Source: Philopedon plagiatum
Lineage: Eukaryota > Arthropoda > Insecta > Coleoptera > Curculionidae
DNA: 64,000 bases
Assembly: GCA_963971165.1 (NCBI GenBank)
Contig: OZ020189.1
Coordinates: forward strand, 75,907,659-75,971,658
Direction of reading: 5' to 3'
Part shown: piece by piece, positions 31,494 through 43,477 of the stretch
Layout of the letters: every line of letters begins with the position of its first letter
How positions within the stretch are numbered: position 1 is the first letter of the stretch
Program-made: the position numbers and the translations under genes
Notes under the pieces: generated by a model
What the model saw: the letters and a program-made list of their open reading frames with translations, nothing else
Told to the model about the DNA's origin: nothing
Databases searched by the model: none

Positions 31494-31575
31494 GGTAGAT
31501 CAGCCATGTAGTGCAGTGGTATAGAGTCCGCTTATTGACCCAGACGTCTTGGTTCAAATCCGTGCTCGGCCGATT
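31494..31575 (+). mobile_element. tRNA-derived SINE head with Pol III promoter boxes
   Basis: TAGTGCAGTGG (31509-31519) fits the A box TRGYNNARNNG. GGTTCAAATCC (31551-31561) fits the B box exactly. A T-run follows. I could not fold a full cloverleaf with matching acceptor arms, so I call it a SINE head or tRNA relic rather than a working tRNA gene. Confidence 0.55.
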
Positions 31576-32046
31576 CTTTTTTTAAATTTTTGTCACTTAA
31601 AATATTATAAAAAATTAAGAAATCGGCTCTAAAAGGTGTATTGGAAACGGGTTAGCACTCCTTCCTCGATAAAAATTTTGTTTTGTCTTTTTTTAAAGGT
31701 TCCGAGCAAAAAATTAATCGTGTCTAGGTACCTTAACCTAAAAATTATGTTTTGTTTGTTGTCCAGAAAATCTAGCGAACGGTGGATCGGAGGGCACCCT
31801 AAGGTCGGAACAGGGTTAGCACCTGGTTAGGGGCCCTGACCAGTCTCTTTCCTCGCAAGCGAAGAGGGATCGGTGCGAAAAAATCCACTATTGTTCCTTC
31901 CTCTGTCCATTCCCTAGGCCATAGACTCTAGTCTTGTCACTCACTGTATGAATGACAGAAGAAAAAATACCGTTATTTTAAAATCTTCGAGCTATCGCAC
32001 ATGTGGCAACGTCGGATTGTTTGCAGTTCTAGCCGCTCCTCTTTTA
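31576..32046. other. Non-coding, possible SINE/LINE tail
   Basis: The words GGGTTAGCAC(T/C) occur twice (about 31650 and 31813). No coding frame with motifs is seen. Confidence 0.35.

Positions 32047-32112
<66 letters not shown>
32047..32112. repeat. (TA)n microsatellite
   Basis: Uninterrupted TA dinucleotides to the left of the fold-back element at 32113. Confidence 0.95.
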
Positions 32113-32115
<3 letters not shown>

Positions 32116-32571
32116 ACCGGCCAAATTCGATTTCAGGATAAATTAGTTTGTCCTAGTCCAAACTAGTTTGTCCTGAAACTAATGTAGGGTTGCTACGAAA
32201 AACTGATTTGTTCTAGTCTATACTAGTTCAAACTGCGATTTTACTTTACTTTGTAGGATTAATTAGTTTAATCTAGTTAAAAGCAGGCTTAGGACGTTTG
32301 CGTTTTTCCTAGGAGTCCTAGGGTTTGCTTAGTATTAGTTGATCAGTTTTTGATTTTAATTATACCATATTTTTTGTTATATCATTAAAGACAAAAACTG
32401 ATCAACTGAGCAAACCCTAGGGTCATGCCGGTTTATCCTAAAAAGTACCAGGCAATACTAGTACGTCCTAGGAAAAACGCAAATGTCCTAACAACGGCAG
32501 ACAGTTTTAATATGTTTTAGGCGAAACTAGTATATCCTGAAATCGAATAGGACAAACTAGTTCATCCTATA
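32113..32571. mobile_element. Small fold-back element built of AACTAGTTTGTCCT-like motifs
   Basis: The halves are inverted: TTCGATTTCAGGATA near the left end recurs inverted near the right end, and TGATCAGTTTTTG recurs inverted around the centre at ~32370. Variants of ACTAGTTTGTCCT occur at least five times in both orientations. It is bounded on both sides by (TA)n. Confidence 0.6.
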
Positions 32572-32573
32572 GC

Positions 32574-32660
<87 letters not shown>
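32572..32660. repeat. (TA)n microsatellite
   Basis: TA repeat between the fold-back element and the 413 bp array, with one C interruption near its left end. Confidence 0.95.
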
Positions 32661-32664
<4 letters not shown>

Positions 32665-32766
32665 AATGTAAATGCGAAGATTTACTTCTTCGCTAGTGCA
32701 GCGAAAAGGCCGTGAATGAAAAATAAAAATAATGAGGACTATCTTTGATTCTGGTCTGGGTGACCT

Positions 32767-32807
32767 CCTGCTATCGATTTCTGGGCCCTTACCCATCAGC
32801 GGGCAGG
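32767..32807 (-). ncRNA. Hammerhead-like motif, 413 bp unit 1
   Basis: On the minus strand: CCTGC, CCG, CTGATGG, GTAAGGGCCCA, GAAA, TCGAT, A, GCAGG. Relative to the copy at 8635 it has extra bases before the core and G instead of the last core A, so it is probably inactive or weak. Stem III (ATCGAT) is palindromic. Confidence 0.4.
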
Positions 32808-33179
32808 ATTACACCCAGGGTGGCTGAAGAACAGACCACGATTTGACCAGAATCAAAGAGAGTCCTTATATCCAAAATGTTCGGAAAGGATGGGTAAGAT
32901 GTAGTGGCTCGCGCCAACTAGTTCACCCAGTGTTGCTCCAAAAATGTTTGGCTGCTAACACAATAATACTCGAAAGTATGTCGAATGTCGATTTTCTCGA
33001 CGTCGACGGTACAAATGCACCATTGTACAACAATAGTAGAAAAATGGAAGATTTCTTGGCCTATAGGTAATATAATAAATGTAAATGCGAAGATTTACTT
33101 CTTCGCTAGTGCAGCGAAAAGGCCGTGAATGAAAAATAGAAATAATGAGGACTATCTTTGATTCTGGTCTGGGTGACCT

Positions 33180-33220
33180 CCTGCTATCGATTTCTGGGCC
33201 CTTACCCATCAGCGGGCAGG
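33180..33220 (-). ncRNA. Hammerhead-like motif, 413 bp unit 2
   Basis: Same sequence as in unit 1, 413 bp further on. Confidence 0.4.
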
Positions 33221-33592
33221 CTTACACCCAGGGTGGCTGAAGAACAGACCACGATTTGACCAGAATCAAAGAGAGTCCTTATATCCAAAATGTTCGGAAA
33301 GGATGGGTAAGATGTAGTGGCTCGCGCCAACTAGTTCACCCAGTGTTGCTCCAAAAATGTTTGGCTGCTAACACAATAATACTCGAAAGTATGTCGAATG
33401 TCGATTTTCTCGACGTCGACGGTACAAATGCACCATTGTACAACAATAGTAGAAAAATGGAAGATTTCTTGGCCTATAGGTAATATAATAAATGTAAATG
33501 CGAAGATTTACTTCTTCGCTAGTGCAGCGAAAAGGCCGTGAATGAAAAATAAAAATAATGAGGACTATCTTTGATTCTGGTCTGGGTGACCT

Positions 33593-33633
33593 CCTGCTAT
33601 CGATTTCTGGGCCCTTACCCATCAGCGGGCAGG
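33593..33633 (-). ncRNA. Hammerhead-like motif, 413 bp unit 3
   Basis: Same sequence as in unit 1, 826 bp further on. Confidence 0.4.
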
Positions 33634-33790
33634 CTTACACCCAGGGTGGCTGAAGAACAGACCACGATTTGACCAGAATCAAAGAGAGTCCTTATATCCA
33701 AAATGTTCGGAAAGGATGGGTAAGATGTAGTGGCTCGCGCCAACTAGTTCACCCAGTGTTGCTCGAAAAATGTTTGGCTGCTAACACAAG

Positions 33791-33831
33791 CCTGCCCGCT
33801 GATGGGTAAGGGCCCAGAAATCGATAGCAGG
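33791..33831 (+). ncRNA. Hammerhead-like motif, first inverted unit
   Basis: The same motif in plus orientation, beginning one base after the array flip. A further inverted copy near 34204-34240 has lost six bases before the core. Confidence 0.4.
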
Positions 33832-34381
33832 AGGTCACCCAGACCAGAATCAAAGATAGTCCTCATTATTTTTATTTTTCATTCACGGCCTTTTCGCTGC
33901 ACTAGCGAAGAAGTAAATCTTCGCATTTACATTTATTATATTACCTATAGGCCAAGAAATCTTCCATTTTTCTACTATTGTTGTATAATGGTGCATTTGT
34001 ACCGTCGACGTCGAGAAAATCGACATTCGACATACTTTCGAGTATTATTGTGTTAACAGCCAAACATTTTTGGAGCAACACTGGGTGAACTAGTTGGCGC
34101 GAGCCACTACATCTTACCCATCCTTTCCGAACATTTTGGATATAAGGACTCTCTTTGATTCTGGTCAAATCGTGGTCTGTTCTTCAGCCACCCTGGGTGT
34201 AAGCCTGATGGGTAAGGGCCCAGAAATCGATAGCAGGAGGTCACCCAGACCAGAATCAAAGATAGTCCTCATTATTTTTATTTTTCATTCACGGCCTTTT
34301 CGCTGCACTAGCGAAGAAGTAAATCTTCGCATTTACATTTATTATATTACCTATAGGCCAAGAAATCTTCCATTTTTCTAC

Positions 34382-34401
34382 TATATATATATATATATAT
34401 A
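34382..34401. repeat. Short (TA)n tract
   Basis: TA repeat between the truncated 413 bp array and the transposon starting at 34402. Confidence 0.9.
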
Positions 34402-35115
34402 CAGGGTGATTCACGGTCGATGGTAGGTTAGACGTTTATGGAGAACGGAACGCGGGATTTTTTTGAAAATTTGGCAACGTGGGTAATTAGCTATGCTCTG
34501 TCCATCTAAAATATTTTCAGCATTGCGACGTTGCCGCTTCTATCAAAAAGTCCTAGCAACTTTATTTTTTTAAATGGAACACCCCATATATTAATAAATT
34601 TTTAGAATCGCTCTTTTATTACAATACTTTTTTGTTAATATTACCCTATACCTATCTCTATCGGTTTTCGAGATAAAAATTAGTTTGTGTTAAATATGGT
34701 CCAAAACATGGCCCTAATTACACGTAAGTAAATTAGTGCTCTCAATTCATGGAAAGTTGATATTTTGGCGGTAGTTTAGACAGACCCGATGTATTTATTT
34801 TTCACCATGAAATCGACTCCATATCATACAGGGCGTGCTAAGATTACTATTATTTCCGTTGTTCATAAAAGGGGTCAAATGTTCGTTTTTTTAAATGAAA
34901 CCCCCTGTATATTAATCAATAAATTGAAAGACGAAGAAAAACGCTTTAAGATGGTACATCATATTCCTATACCTAAATCATCAAGTTTTCTTAATAAAAG
35001 CGCTTTTTTGTGAAAAAAAAAATAAAGACTTTAATTTTAAGTAACCATGGATATCAAACATCAAAATATCAAACTTACGACATTTTGACGACTGTGTTTA
35101 AAAAAATCTCCCAAA

Positions 35116-36192
35116 ATGAACGCAGATAATCATTATTCAAACGAAGTTCTTATGAAATTATTTATTTTACACGGACAATGTGATCAAATCATTGCCAGAA
35201 CTTGCAGAAAATTTAACCAAATGTATCCTGAATTGACACAAATGAACGAAAGGAAGTTTGTAAGATTACAAAATAATTTCATTAACTATGGCTCAAATTT
35301 AAAAGCGCCTCTAACATTACCAAAACCTGTTACTTCAAATGAAGATAATATTGTCAACGTTTTGGCATATTTTTATGCATATCCAGAGGCTTCCATTCGT
35401 AGTGCAGAAAAAGATTTGGGTGTATCATATGCTTCAATACAACGAATTTTGGGAAATCACGAAATGCATCCGTTTAAATTTACTAAAGTGCAAGCCCTCA
35501 AAGCAGAAGACTTTGAACGTAGAGTGCATTTTTGCGAAACCCTTTTAATACGTATACAAGAGGATCCGGAGTTTTTGTCAAAAATCATTTGGAGCGACGA
35601 AGCAAAATTTACAAGGGATGGGATTTTTAATAGAAGAAATAAGCATTTTTGGGCTGATCATAATCCTCACGTGACAAAAGAAATGGGATTTCAAGAAAAA
35701 TTTGACCTAAATGTTTTTTGTATTTTAAAAAAGCACAAAATTAGCTTTTTTATTTATGATGCCACTTTAAATGCTGAGAGATATCTCGAAATACTAAGGA
35801 CGACTGTTACCGATTTCGTCGAAAATTTATCTTTAGAGGATTATAGGAATTCGTGGTTTCAACTGGACGGAGCGCCAGCTCATTGCACCCAGGAAGTTTC
35901 CAGGGTACTTTATGAAATATTTGACGATCGTTGGTTTAGGCGCTTAGGGCCGTGGGATTGGCCACCGAGATCCCCCGATCTCACGCCGCTTGACTTTTAT
36001 TTATGGGGTGTTTTAAAAGAAAGAGTGTACAGTACTCCAGTGCCTACCAAAGAAGAACTGCGACGGCGAATAGTTCGGTGTATTGAAGATCTGGATCCCC
36101 ATGAAATTGAAAAAGCAACTACGAGTCGCGTACAAAAGCACATACTAAAATGTTTAGAATGTAATGGACAACATTTCCAGCATTTATTGTAA
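35116..36192 (+). CDS. DD41D transposase, intact (358 aa)
   Basis: The frame starts at the ATG at 35116. The N-terminal ~60 residues form a DUF4817-like helix-turn-helix region, followed by a second helical DNA-binding region (about 75-120). The catalytic acids appear as Ser-Asp-Glu-Ala-Lys (~174), Leu-Asp-Gly-Ala-Pro-Ala-His (~254) and Ser-Pro-Asp-Leu-Thr-Pro-Leu-Asp-Phe. I count 41 residues between the second and third Asp. There is no intron, stop or shift. The first 57 codons lie inside the left inverted repeat, so their inverted copy occurs at 36264-36434. The enzyme would move elements at TA sites. Confidence 0.9.
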   Translation: MNADNHYSNEVLMKLFILHGQCDQIIARTCRKFNQMYPELTQMNERKFVRLQNNFINYGSNLKAPLTLPKPVTSNEDNIVNVLAYFYAYPEASIRSAEKDLGVSYASIQRILGNHEMHPFKFTKVQALKAEDFERRVHFCETLLIRIQEDPEFLSKIIWSDEAKFTRDGIFNRRNKHFWADHNPHVTKEMGFQEKFDLNVFCILKKHKISFFIYDATLNAERYLEILRTTVTDFVENLSLEDYRNSWFQLDGAPAHCTQEVSRVLYEIFDDRWFRRLGPWDWPPRSPDLTPLDFYLWGVLKERVYSTPVPTKEELRRRIVRCIEDLDPHEIEKATTSRVQKHILKCLECNGQHFQHLL

Positions 36193-36263
36193 AAATTTCT
36201 TATTTTGTTTACAGTTTTGTTTTTTGAACCTTCCTAATTTTGTTATTTAATTTATTTTCACAT

Positions 36264-36434
36264 GTTAATGAAATTATTTTGTAATCTTACAAACTTCCTT
36301 TCGTTCATTTGTGTCAATTCAGGATACATTTGGTTAAATTTACTGCAAGTTCTGGCAATGATTTGATCACATTGTCCGTGTAAAATAAATAATTTCATAA
36401 GAACTTCGTTTGAATAATGATTATCTGCGTTCAT
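36264..36434 (-). pseudogene. Inverted copy of transposase codons 1-57 inside the right arm
   Basis: The right inverted repeat carries the start codon and helix-turn-helix coding region of the transposase on the minus strand, then runs into unrelated sequence. If expressed, it would give a truncated DNA-binding fragment without the catalytic domain. Confidence 0.75.
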
Positions 36435-37145
36435 TTTGGGAGATTTTTTTAAACACAGTCGTCAAAATGTCGTAAGTTTGATATTTTGATGTTTGATATC
36501 CATGGTTACTTAAAATTAAAGTCTTTATTTTTTTTTTCACAAAAAAGCGCTTTTATTAAGAAAACTTGATGATTTAGGTATAGGAATATGATGTACCATC
36601 TTAAAGCGTTTTTCTTCGTCTTTCAATTTATTGATTAATATACAGGGGGTTTCATTTAAAAAAACGAACATTTGACCCCTTTTATGAACAACGGAAATAA
36701 TAGTAATCTTAGCACGCCCTGTATGATATGGAGTCGATTTCATGGTGAAAAATAAATACATCGGGTCTGTCTAAACTACCGCCAAAATATCAACTTTCCA
36801 TGAATTGAGAGCACTAATTTACTTACGTGTAATTAGGGCCATGTTTTGGACCATATTTAACACAAACTAATTTTTATCTCGAAAACCGATAGAGATAGGT
36901 ATAGGGTAATATTAACAAAAAAGTATTGTAATAAAAGAGCGATTCTAAAAATTTATTAATATATGGGGTGTTCCATTTAAAAAAATAAAGTTGCTAGGAC
37001 TTTTTGATAGAAGCGGCAACGTCGCAATGCTGAAAATATTTTAGATGGACAGAGCATAGCTAATTACCCACGTTGCCAAATTTTCAAAAAAATCCCGCGT
37101 TCCGTTCTCCATAAACGTCTAACCTACCATCGACCGTGAATCACC

Positions 37146-37148
<3 letters not shown>

Positions 37149-37218
<70 letters not shown>
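37149..37218. repeat. (TA)n microsatellite
   Basis: Pure TA between two TA-flanked elements. Confidence 0.95.
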
Positions 37219-37223
<5 letters not shown>

Positions 37224-38635
37224 CTGGCCACTCGAACTTACACATAGAGATTTTTAGGCAAAATTTAAGGTTCAATTTTTTCAACAGGAATGCAAATTTT
37301 TGAACGCGTCTTGCAGATTTTAAGAGCTAGTTTTCTTCGGATTAAGCTGCATGACGTATATTTATCGTAGGACCATAGGTTTATTATATACGGGGTGATC
37401 AATGAAGTCATGCAAAAAATCAAAAAGTTTGTATGAGTGAAATTTCCGCAAAAAATTTTTTGGTCGTTGCAATATGATTCGCTACTAAGGTAACATCAAT
37501 ATCTCTAGACGTTTTTCTCACTTTTTGGATTAAGGCCCTTAGGTCTTGTACACACTACTAAACATAAAATTTGCATAGCAAAATTTTTAAAATGCTATAA
37601 CTTGACATTGGATTGACGGTTCTTGATGATTTTTACGGATTTCGAATCCTTATTTCACATAGATTTTCTATAATCTAAGCATTTTATTTGGGGGTTGAAA
37701 TATACAGGTTGAAATTTGCACATTATACCGGGTCGATAATAGACAAAAACGTAGCGACAAGAACAAGTTTATTACATTATATTCTACAATATACAAGATT
37801 GGTTAACAACGGCCAAAAGTCAATTCTTACAAAATTTCTAATTCTAAACCTAATTTAAAGGTTCCTGCAATCCCTAAAAAAACCCTACTTTGAAATTGAC
37901 GCGTCGCGTAGAAATTACAGCCGATCATAAATATGGGCATGGGGGTAGACAGAGAACTGAATGACTCTTTGAGACAATAAACTGGGGTGCAAGTTTCGGA
38001 CAGAACAGTGAGAAGGACATTAAACAAAAACAACTTGAGGTGAGAATTTATTTTTACAACAACTTAAATAATGCGAAACCTTAGAGCGCGTCGTACCCTA
38101 CGTTTTTGTCTATTATCGACCCGGCATAATGTGTAAATTTCAACCTGTATATTTCAACCCCCAAAATAAAATGCTTAGATTATAGAAAATCTACGTGAAA
38201 TAAGGATTCGAAATCCGTAAAAATCATCAAGAACCGTCAATCCAATGTCAAGTTTTAGCATTTTAAAAATTTTGCTACCCAAATTTTATGTTTAGTAGTG
38301 TGTACAAGACCTATGGGCCTTAATCCAAAAAGTGACAAAAACGTCTAGAGATATTGATGTTACCTTAGTAACGAACCATATTGCAACGACCAAAATAAAT
38401 TTTTACGGAAATTTCACTCATACAAACTCTTTGATTTTTTGCATGACTTCATTGATCACCCCGTATATAATAAACCTATGGTCCTACGATAAATATACAT
38501 CATGCAGCTTGATCCGAAAAAAACTAGCTCTTAAAATCTGCAAGACGCGTTCAAAAATTTGCATTCCTGTTGAAAATATTGAACTTTAAATTTTGCCTAA
38601 ATATCTCTATGTGTAAGTTCGAGTGGCCAGCAGTT
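37219..38635. mobile_element. Fold-back element with AACTGCTGGCC ends
   Basis: The ends AACTGCTGGCCACTCGAAC and its inverse are flanked by TA. Inverted arms extend about 530 bp inward. An inner inverted pair, CGGGGTGATCAATGAAGT, sits concentrically within them. The centre (about 37755-38105) is unique and non-coding. No transposase, so it depends on one supplied elsewhere. Confidence 0.75.
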
Positions 38636-38674
38636 TATATGAAGAAATATTGATCCGGGAGTACGTCCGTACAT

Positions 38675-39706
38675 CCGGAAAAAACAACGAAGTCTAAAAT
38701 TATAGGATCACCCATAGACGAAGATATTAAACAGAAGCTCATTCCTAGAGAAAAATCGAGTCGATGCCCGAAATTCTACGGTCTCCCAAAAATCCACAAA
38801 GACGGAGCAACTTTACGACCAATTGTCAGCGCTTTCAACTCTCCTACATATAATTTAGAGAAATACCTGGCTAGTATACTGCAACCCATAGTTCAAAAAG
38901 CAGATTCTTATGTTAAAAACTCTGAAGAATTCACCCATATTATGGAGTCCCTCACCATAGATCAGCACGACATCATCGCAAGTTTCGACGTCAAATCTCT
39001 GTACCCAAGCATACCAGTAAATGAAGCACTGCAACAAATAGCAGATAATGAACAGCTCCCGACGCACATAATAGAACTGTCAAAACACTGCCTACAAAAC
39101 GCCTATTTCATGTACGATGGACAAATATACAGACAGATTGATGGAGCAGCAATGGGGTCTTCACTGTCACCTGCAGTAGCCAATCTTTTTATGGTGTATT
39201 TCGAAAAGAAAGCTCTTGAGTTAGCGAATCTTAAGCCAAAACTATGGATTAGATACGTCGACGATGTTTTTGTTGTTTGGTCCTTTGGCAAAGAGAAACT
39301 TCTGAAATTTTTAGACCATCTAAATTCGATACACCCACGAATCCAATTCACACTAGAGCTCGAAGAAAACAATCGGCATCCTTTCCTAAATGTGCATGTA
39401 TTTAAAAATGAACATGGACGACTAGAACACACGGTATACAGGAAACCAACTCACACCAATAGATACTTGAATGCCGAATCACATCACCACCCATCACAAA
39501 TACAGGCAGTAGCAAACACGCTGATCTCCAGATCCATCCGGCTCACCAGCGACAACAACAGACCTCACGAGCTAGAAAAGATAACCACTGCTCTAAAACA
39601 GAGTGGATATAAAGACAACACAATTAGAAAAGCAATAGAACTGCAACAGCATTCAAGACAGGAACAACAGGAAGACTCGGAAAGCAGACCAAAAACCATA
39701 CATTAA
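38675..39706 (+). pseudogene. Penelope-like reverse transcriptase, truncated and frameshifted
   Basis: The homologous frame begins near 38675, well upstream of the first ATG at 38942, and lacks the N-terminal part. Visible RT motifs: Leu-Pro-Lys-Ile-His-Lys, Arg-Pro-Ile-Val-Ser, Phe-Asp-Val-Lys-Ser-Leu-Tyr (first catalytic Asp), Ala-Ala-Met-Gly-Ser-x-Leu-Ser-Pro, and Tyr-Val-Asp-Asp. The domain therefore looks intact apart from the 5' loss. The frame stops at 39706. A one-base shift near 39690 would carry the reading into the linker (Tyr-Ile-Lys-Gly-Thr-Thr-Asp-Arg-Ile-Gly) that normally joins RT to the endonuclease. Confidence 0.85.
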
Positions 39707-40259
39707 AGGAACTACTGATAGGATTGGTCGCATTCTTCGTAAGCATAATATATCCACTGTATATAAACCACATCAAACCATAAGAACAACATTAAAAAAT
39801 CCAAAACAGAAAATTAAACTAGAAAACCAAGGTGTGTATAGTGTAGCATGCGGTACCTGCAATAAAATGTACGTCGGACAAACCAACAGACGAATTTCAG
39901 CCAGGTTAGAAGAACACAAACTGGCTATCAGAAACAAACAAACTACATCGGCCCTGTTTCAACATCAACATCAAACAGGACACAAGATCAACTTTGATAG
40001 CTGCAGACAACTGGCAAACGTCGAAAACTACAAAACTAGAATAATACGAGTAGCCATCGAAATAGAAAAGACCGGTCTTCTAAACAAAAGGGATGACGCT
40101 CTGCATTTGTCCAGTACATGGAAGACAATAGTAAAAAGGCAAGCCGACGCGCATCAACTTGCAACCACATCACAACAAACAGCCAACGAAGCAACGACTG
40201 AGGGGGCGGAGCCAACGCCAGCCAACCAGAACCGCTACAACCTCCGGCGCAGGCTATAA
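39707..40259 (+). pseudogene. GIY-YIG endonuclease domain of the Penelope-like element
   Basis: The frame continues the RT protein after the shift. The Gly-Val-Tyr and Met-Tyr-Val-Gly-Gln-Thr motifs correspond to GIY and YIG. They are preceded by Cys-Gly-Thr-Cys, a cysteine pair usual in this group, and followed by Arg-Leu-Glu-Glu-His-Lys. The domain nicks target DNA for target-primed reverse transcription. The first ATG of this segment is at 39834, but it is not expected to be an independent gene. Confidence 0.82.
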
Positions 40260-40314
40260 ATATCGAGAGTCACGACAAAGATTCATCAGTTTACGACTTG
40301 ACAGCAACGAGTAA

Positions 40315-40353
40315 GCATTGATAATGCCAAGTGACACCTTGGCGAAACGTCTG
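40315..40353 (+). ncRNA. Hammerhead ribozyme-like motif of the Penelope-like element
   Basis: GCA, TTGATAA, T, GCCAAG, TGACAC, CTTGGC, GAA, ACGT, C, TGC in order. GCCAAG/CTTGGC is a 6 bp stem II. ACGT is the minimal palindromic stem III typical of these elements. GCA/TGC starts stem I. The core reads UUGAUAA instead of CUGAUGA, so the C3-G8 pair is replaced by U3-A8, and one U is inserted before stem II. Confidence 0.5.
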
Positions 40354-40446
40354 CCAGATTCCAATAGGAATTTAACAAACGAACGGATGTACTCCCGGAT
40401 CAAAATTTCTTCACATTTCTCCATCCGTGAAAGTCTACGTTCAAAC

Positions 40447-42346
<1,900 letters not shown>

Positions 42347-43091
42347 GGTGTCCCACGACGAATTGCCGCGATCGATTATGGAAAAAGTATAAATAGCAAA
42401 GATCTGAAAATTTGGTAACATACTAATGTCAATAGGGGCAATTCGACTAAAATATTTTCAAAATGGTGGCACTTCCGGTTGTACCGGAAGTAGATATCAA
42501 GTTGCTTATTTTAAATGGAACACCCTATATATTATTTCATTTTCGGATTTTACGTAAAATTCTAATCGCATTTCGTGTATAATCTCCTATACCTAACTCT
42601 AACCATTTTTGACATATTTCAAATTTTATGCCAAAAATGACGTTTGCAGGCCGAAAAATAATTATCGATTTTTCCTACATGAATGCCTTTATGATTTAAT
42701 TGGGGTTGGTTTCCTTGTGGAAGGGGATCTACTTTAGTAGACTGTGTTGATAATTTGGTAATAAATAAATACAGGGTGATCAAAAAGTAACATTAAAATT
42801 GAAATTGAAAAAATCGTTAAAAGTCATTTTTTTCAAATGGAAGCCCCCTATTTTTATAATTTTACCATACTCAGCATTAAAAATAAGGGTAACTTTGTAT
42901 AAGGTTGTCTATTCCGAAAATCGATAGTTTTAGAAGAAATGGCAGTTTAACATTTTTCTATTGTAAAAATCAAATACGGTTTTCAAGTTTTGTTATTAGT
43001 TGGCCATGACCGCGAGGCGCGGCCAAAAAAACACTCGAGCACTACATAAATGTCATTATTTCTTGCCATTTGACAATTATTGATAATAATC

Positions 43092-43259
43092 ATGCCCGGG
43101 CGATTAAATTATACAAACGAAGATTATTTAAATTTGTTTATTATCTATGGGGAATGTAACAAAGTTTTATCAAGAACATGCGAGACATTTGCTGACACAT
43201 ATCCAGATAAACAGAAACCGTCACGGAACAGTGTTAAACGAATAATGGAAAATTTCAAA
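43092..43259 (+). pseudogene. Transposase N-terminal HTH fragment, left arm
   Basis: From the ATG at 43092 about 56 codons encode a DUF4817-like N-terminal domain (Leu-Phe-Ile-Ile-Tyr-Gly-Glu-Cys-Asn, Ser-Arg-Thr-Cys, Asn-Ser-Val-Lys-Arg-Ile). It is homologous to the first 57 residues of the transposase at 35116. Beyond codon 56 the frame enters the centre of the palindrome. Confidence 0.75.
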
Positions 43260-43311
43260 ATGAGAATGGGTTTTCTTTTATGCATTTTTGCCTTAACAGT
43301 GCCAACATTTT

Positions 43312-43477
43312 TGAAATTTTCCATTATTCGTTTAACACTGTTCCGTGAAGGTTTCTGTTTATCTGGATATCTGTCAGCAAATGTCTCGCATGTTCTTGAT
43401 AAAACTTTGTTACATTCCCCATAGATAATAAACAAATTTAAATAATCTTTGTTTGTATAATTTAATCGCCCTGGCAT
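43312..43477 (-). pseudogene. Transposase N-terminal HTH fragment, right arm
   Basis: The inverted counterpart of 43092-43259, with about two residue differences. Both start codons face the centre of the element. Confidence 0.75.

Larger units (their letters stand above)
32661..34383. repeat. 413 bp tandem array with an orientation flip
   Basis: Units start at 32661, 33074 and 33487 (spacing exactly 413). The third is cut at 33789, where the array continues in inverted orientation (33790-34206 and a partial unit to 34383). Each unit holds a nested hairpin: CTTTGATTCTGGTC (32743-32756) pairs perfectly with GACCAGAATCAAAG (32845-32858), with CTGGGTG/CACCCAG and CCTGC/GCAGG inside. The 75-84 codon frames are by-products of near-identical units. 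Confidence 0.85.
34402..37148 (+). mobile_element. Tc1/mariner-type transposon with 885 bp inverted repeats
   Basis: The element starts CAGGGTGATTCACGG after TA and ends with the exact inverse before TA. Left arm 34402-35286 and right arm 36264-37148 are inverted copies of identical length (positions sum to 71550 at the ends and at the inner edge). The arms run into the transposase gene. The subterminal block TTTAAATGGAACACCCC is 178 nt from the end. With its intact transposase, it is a good candidate for an autonomous element. Confidence 0.9.
38638..40446 (+). mobile_element. Penelope-like retroelement, 5'-truncated
   Basis: It carries an RT followed by a GIY-YIG endonuclease, the defining pair for Penelope-like elements. 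A hammerhead-like motif lies 3' of the genes. The first 30 bp (38641-38670) are an inverted copy, 28 of 30 matching, of 40383-40412 near the 3' end; short inverted 5' pieces are known for this group. The 3' end runs into (TA)n. The 5' part of the RT is missing. Confidence 0.85.

Noticed and set aside
31494..31575. A functional tRNA gene
   Set aside because: A and B boxes are present, but I could not find matching acceptor arms or a convincing anticodon arm.
32843..34168. 75- and 84-codon frames repeated in the 413 bp array
   Set aside because: Opposite-strand frames of the same unit, overlapping the hairpin. No domain, and disrupted in the diverged copies.
32661..34383. A CRISPR array
   Set aside because: The repeat unit is 413 bp without short repeats and variable spacers, and the genome is eukaryotic.
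34789..36761. 74-codon frames, one in each arm of the 885 bp inverted repeats
   Set aside because: Identical because the arms are identical. They lie upstream of the transposase and show no motif.
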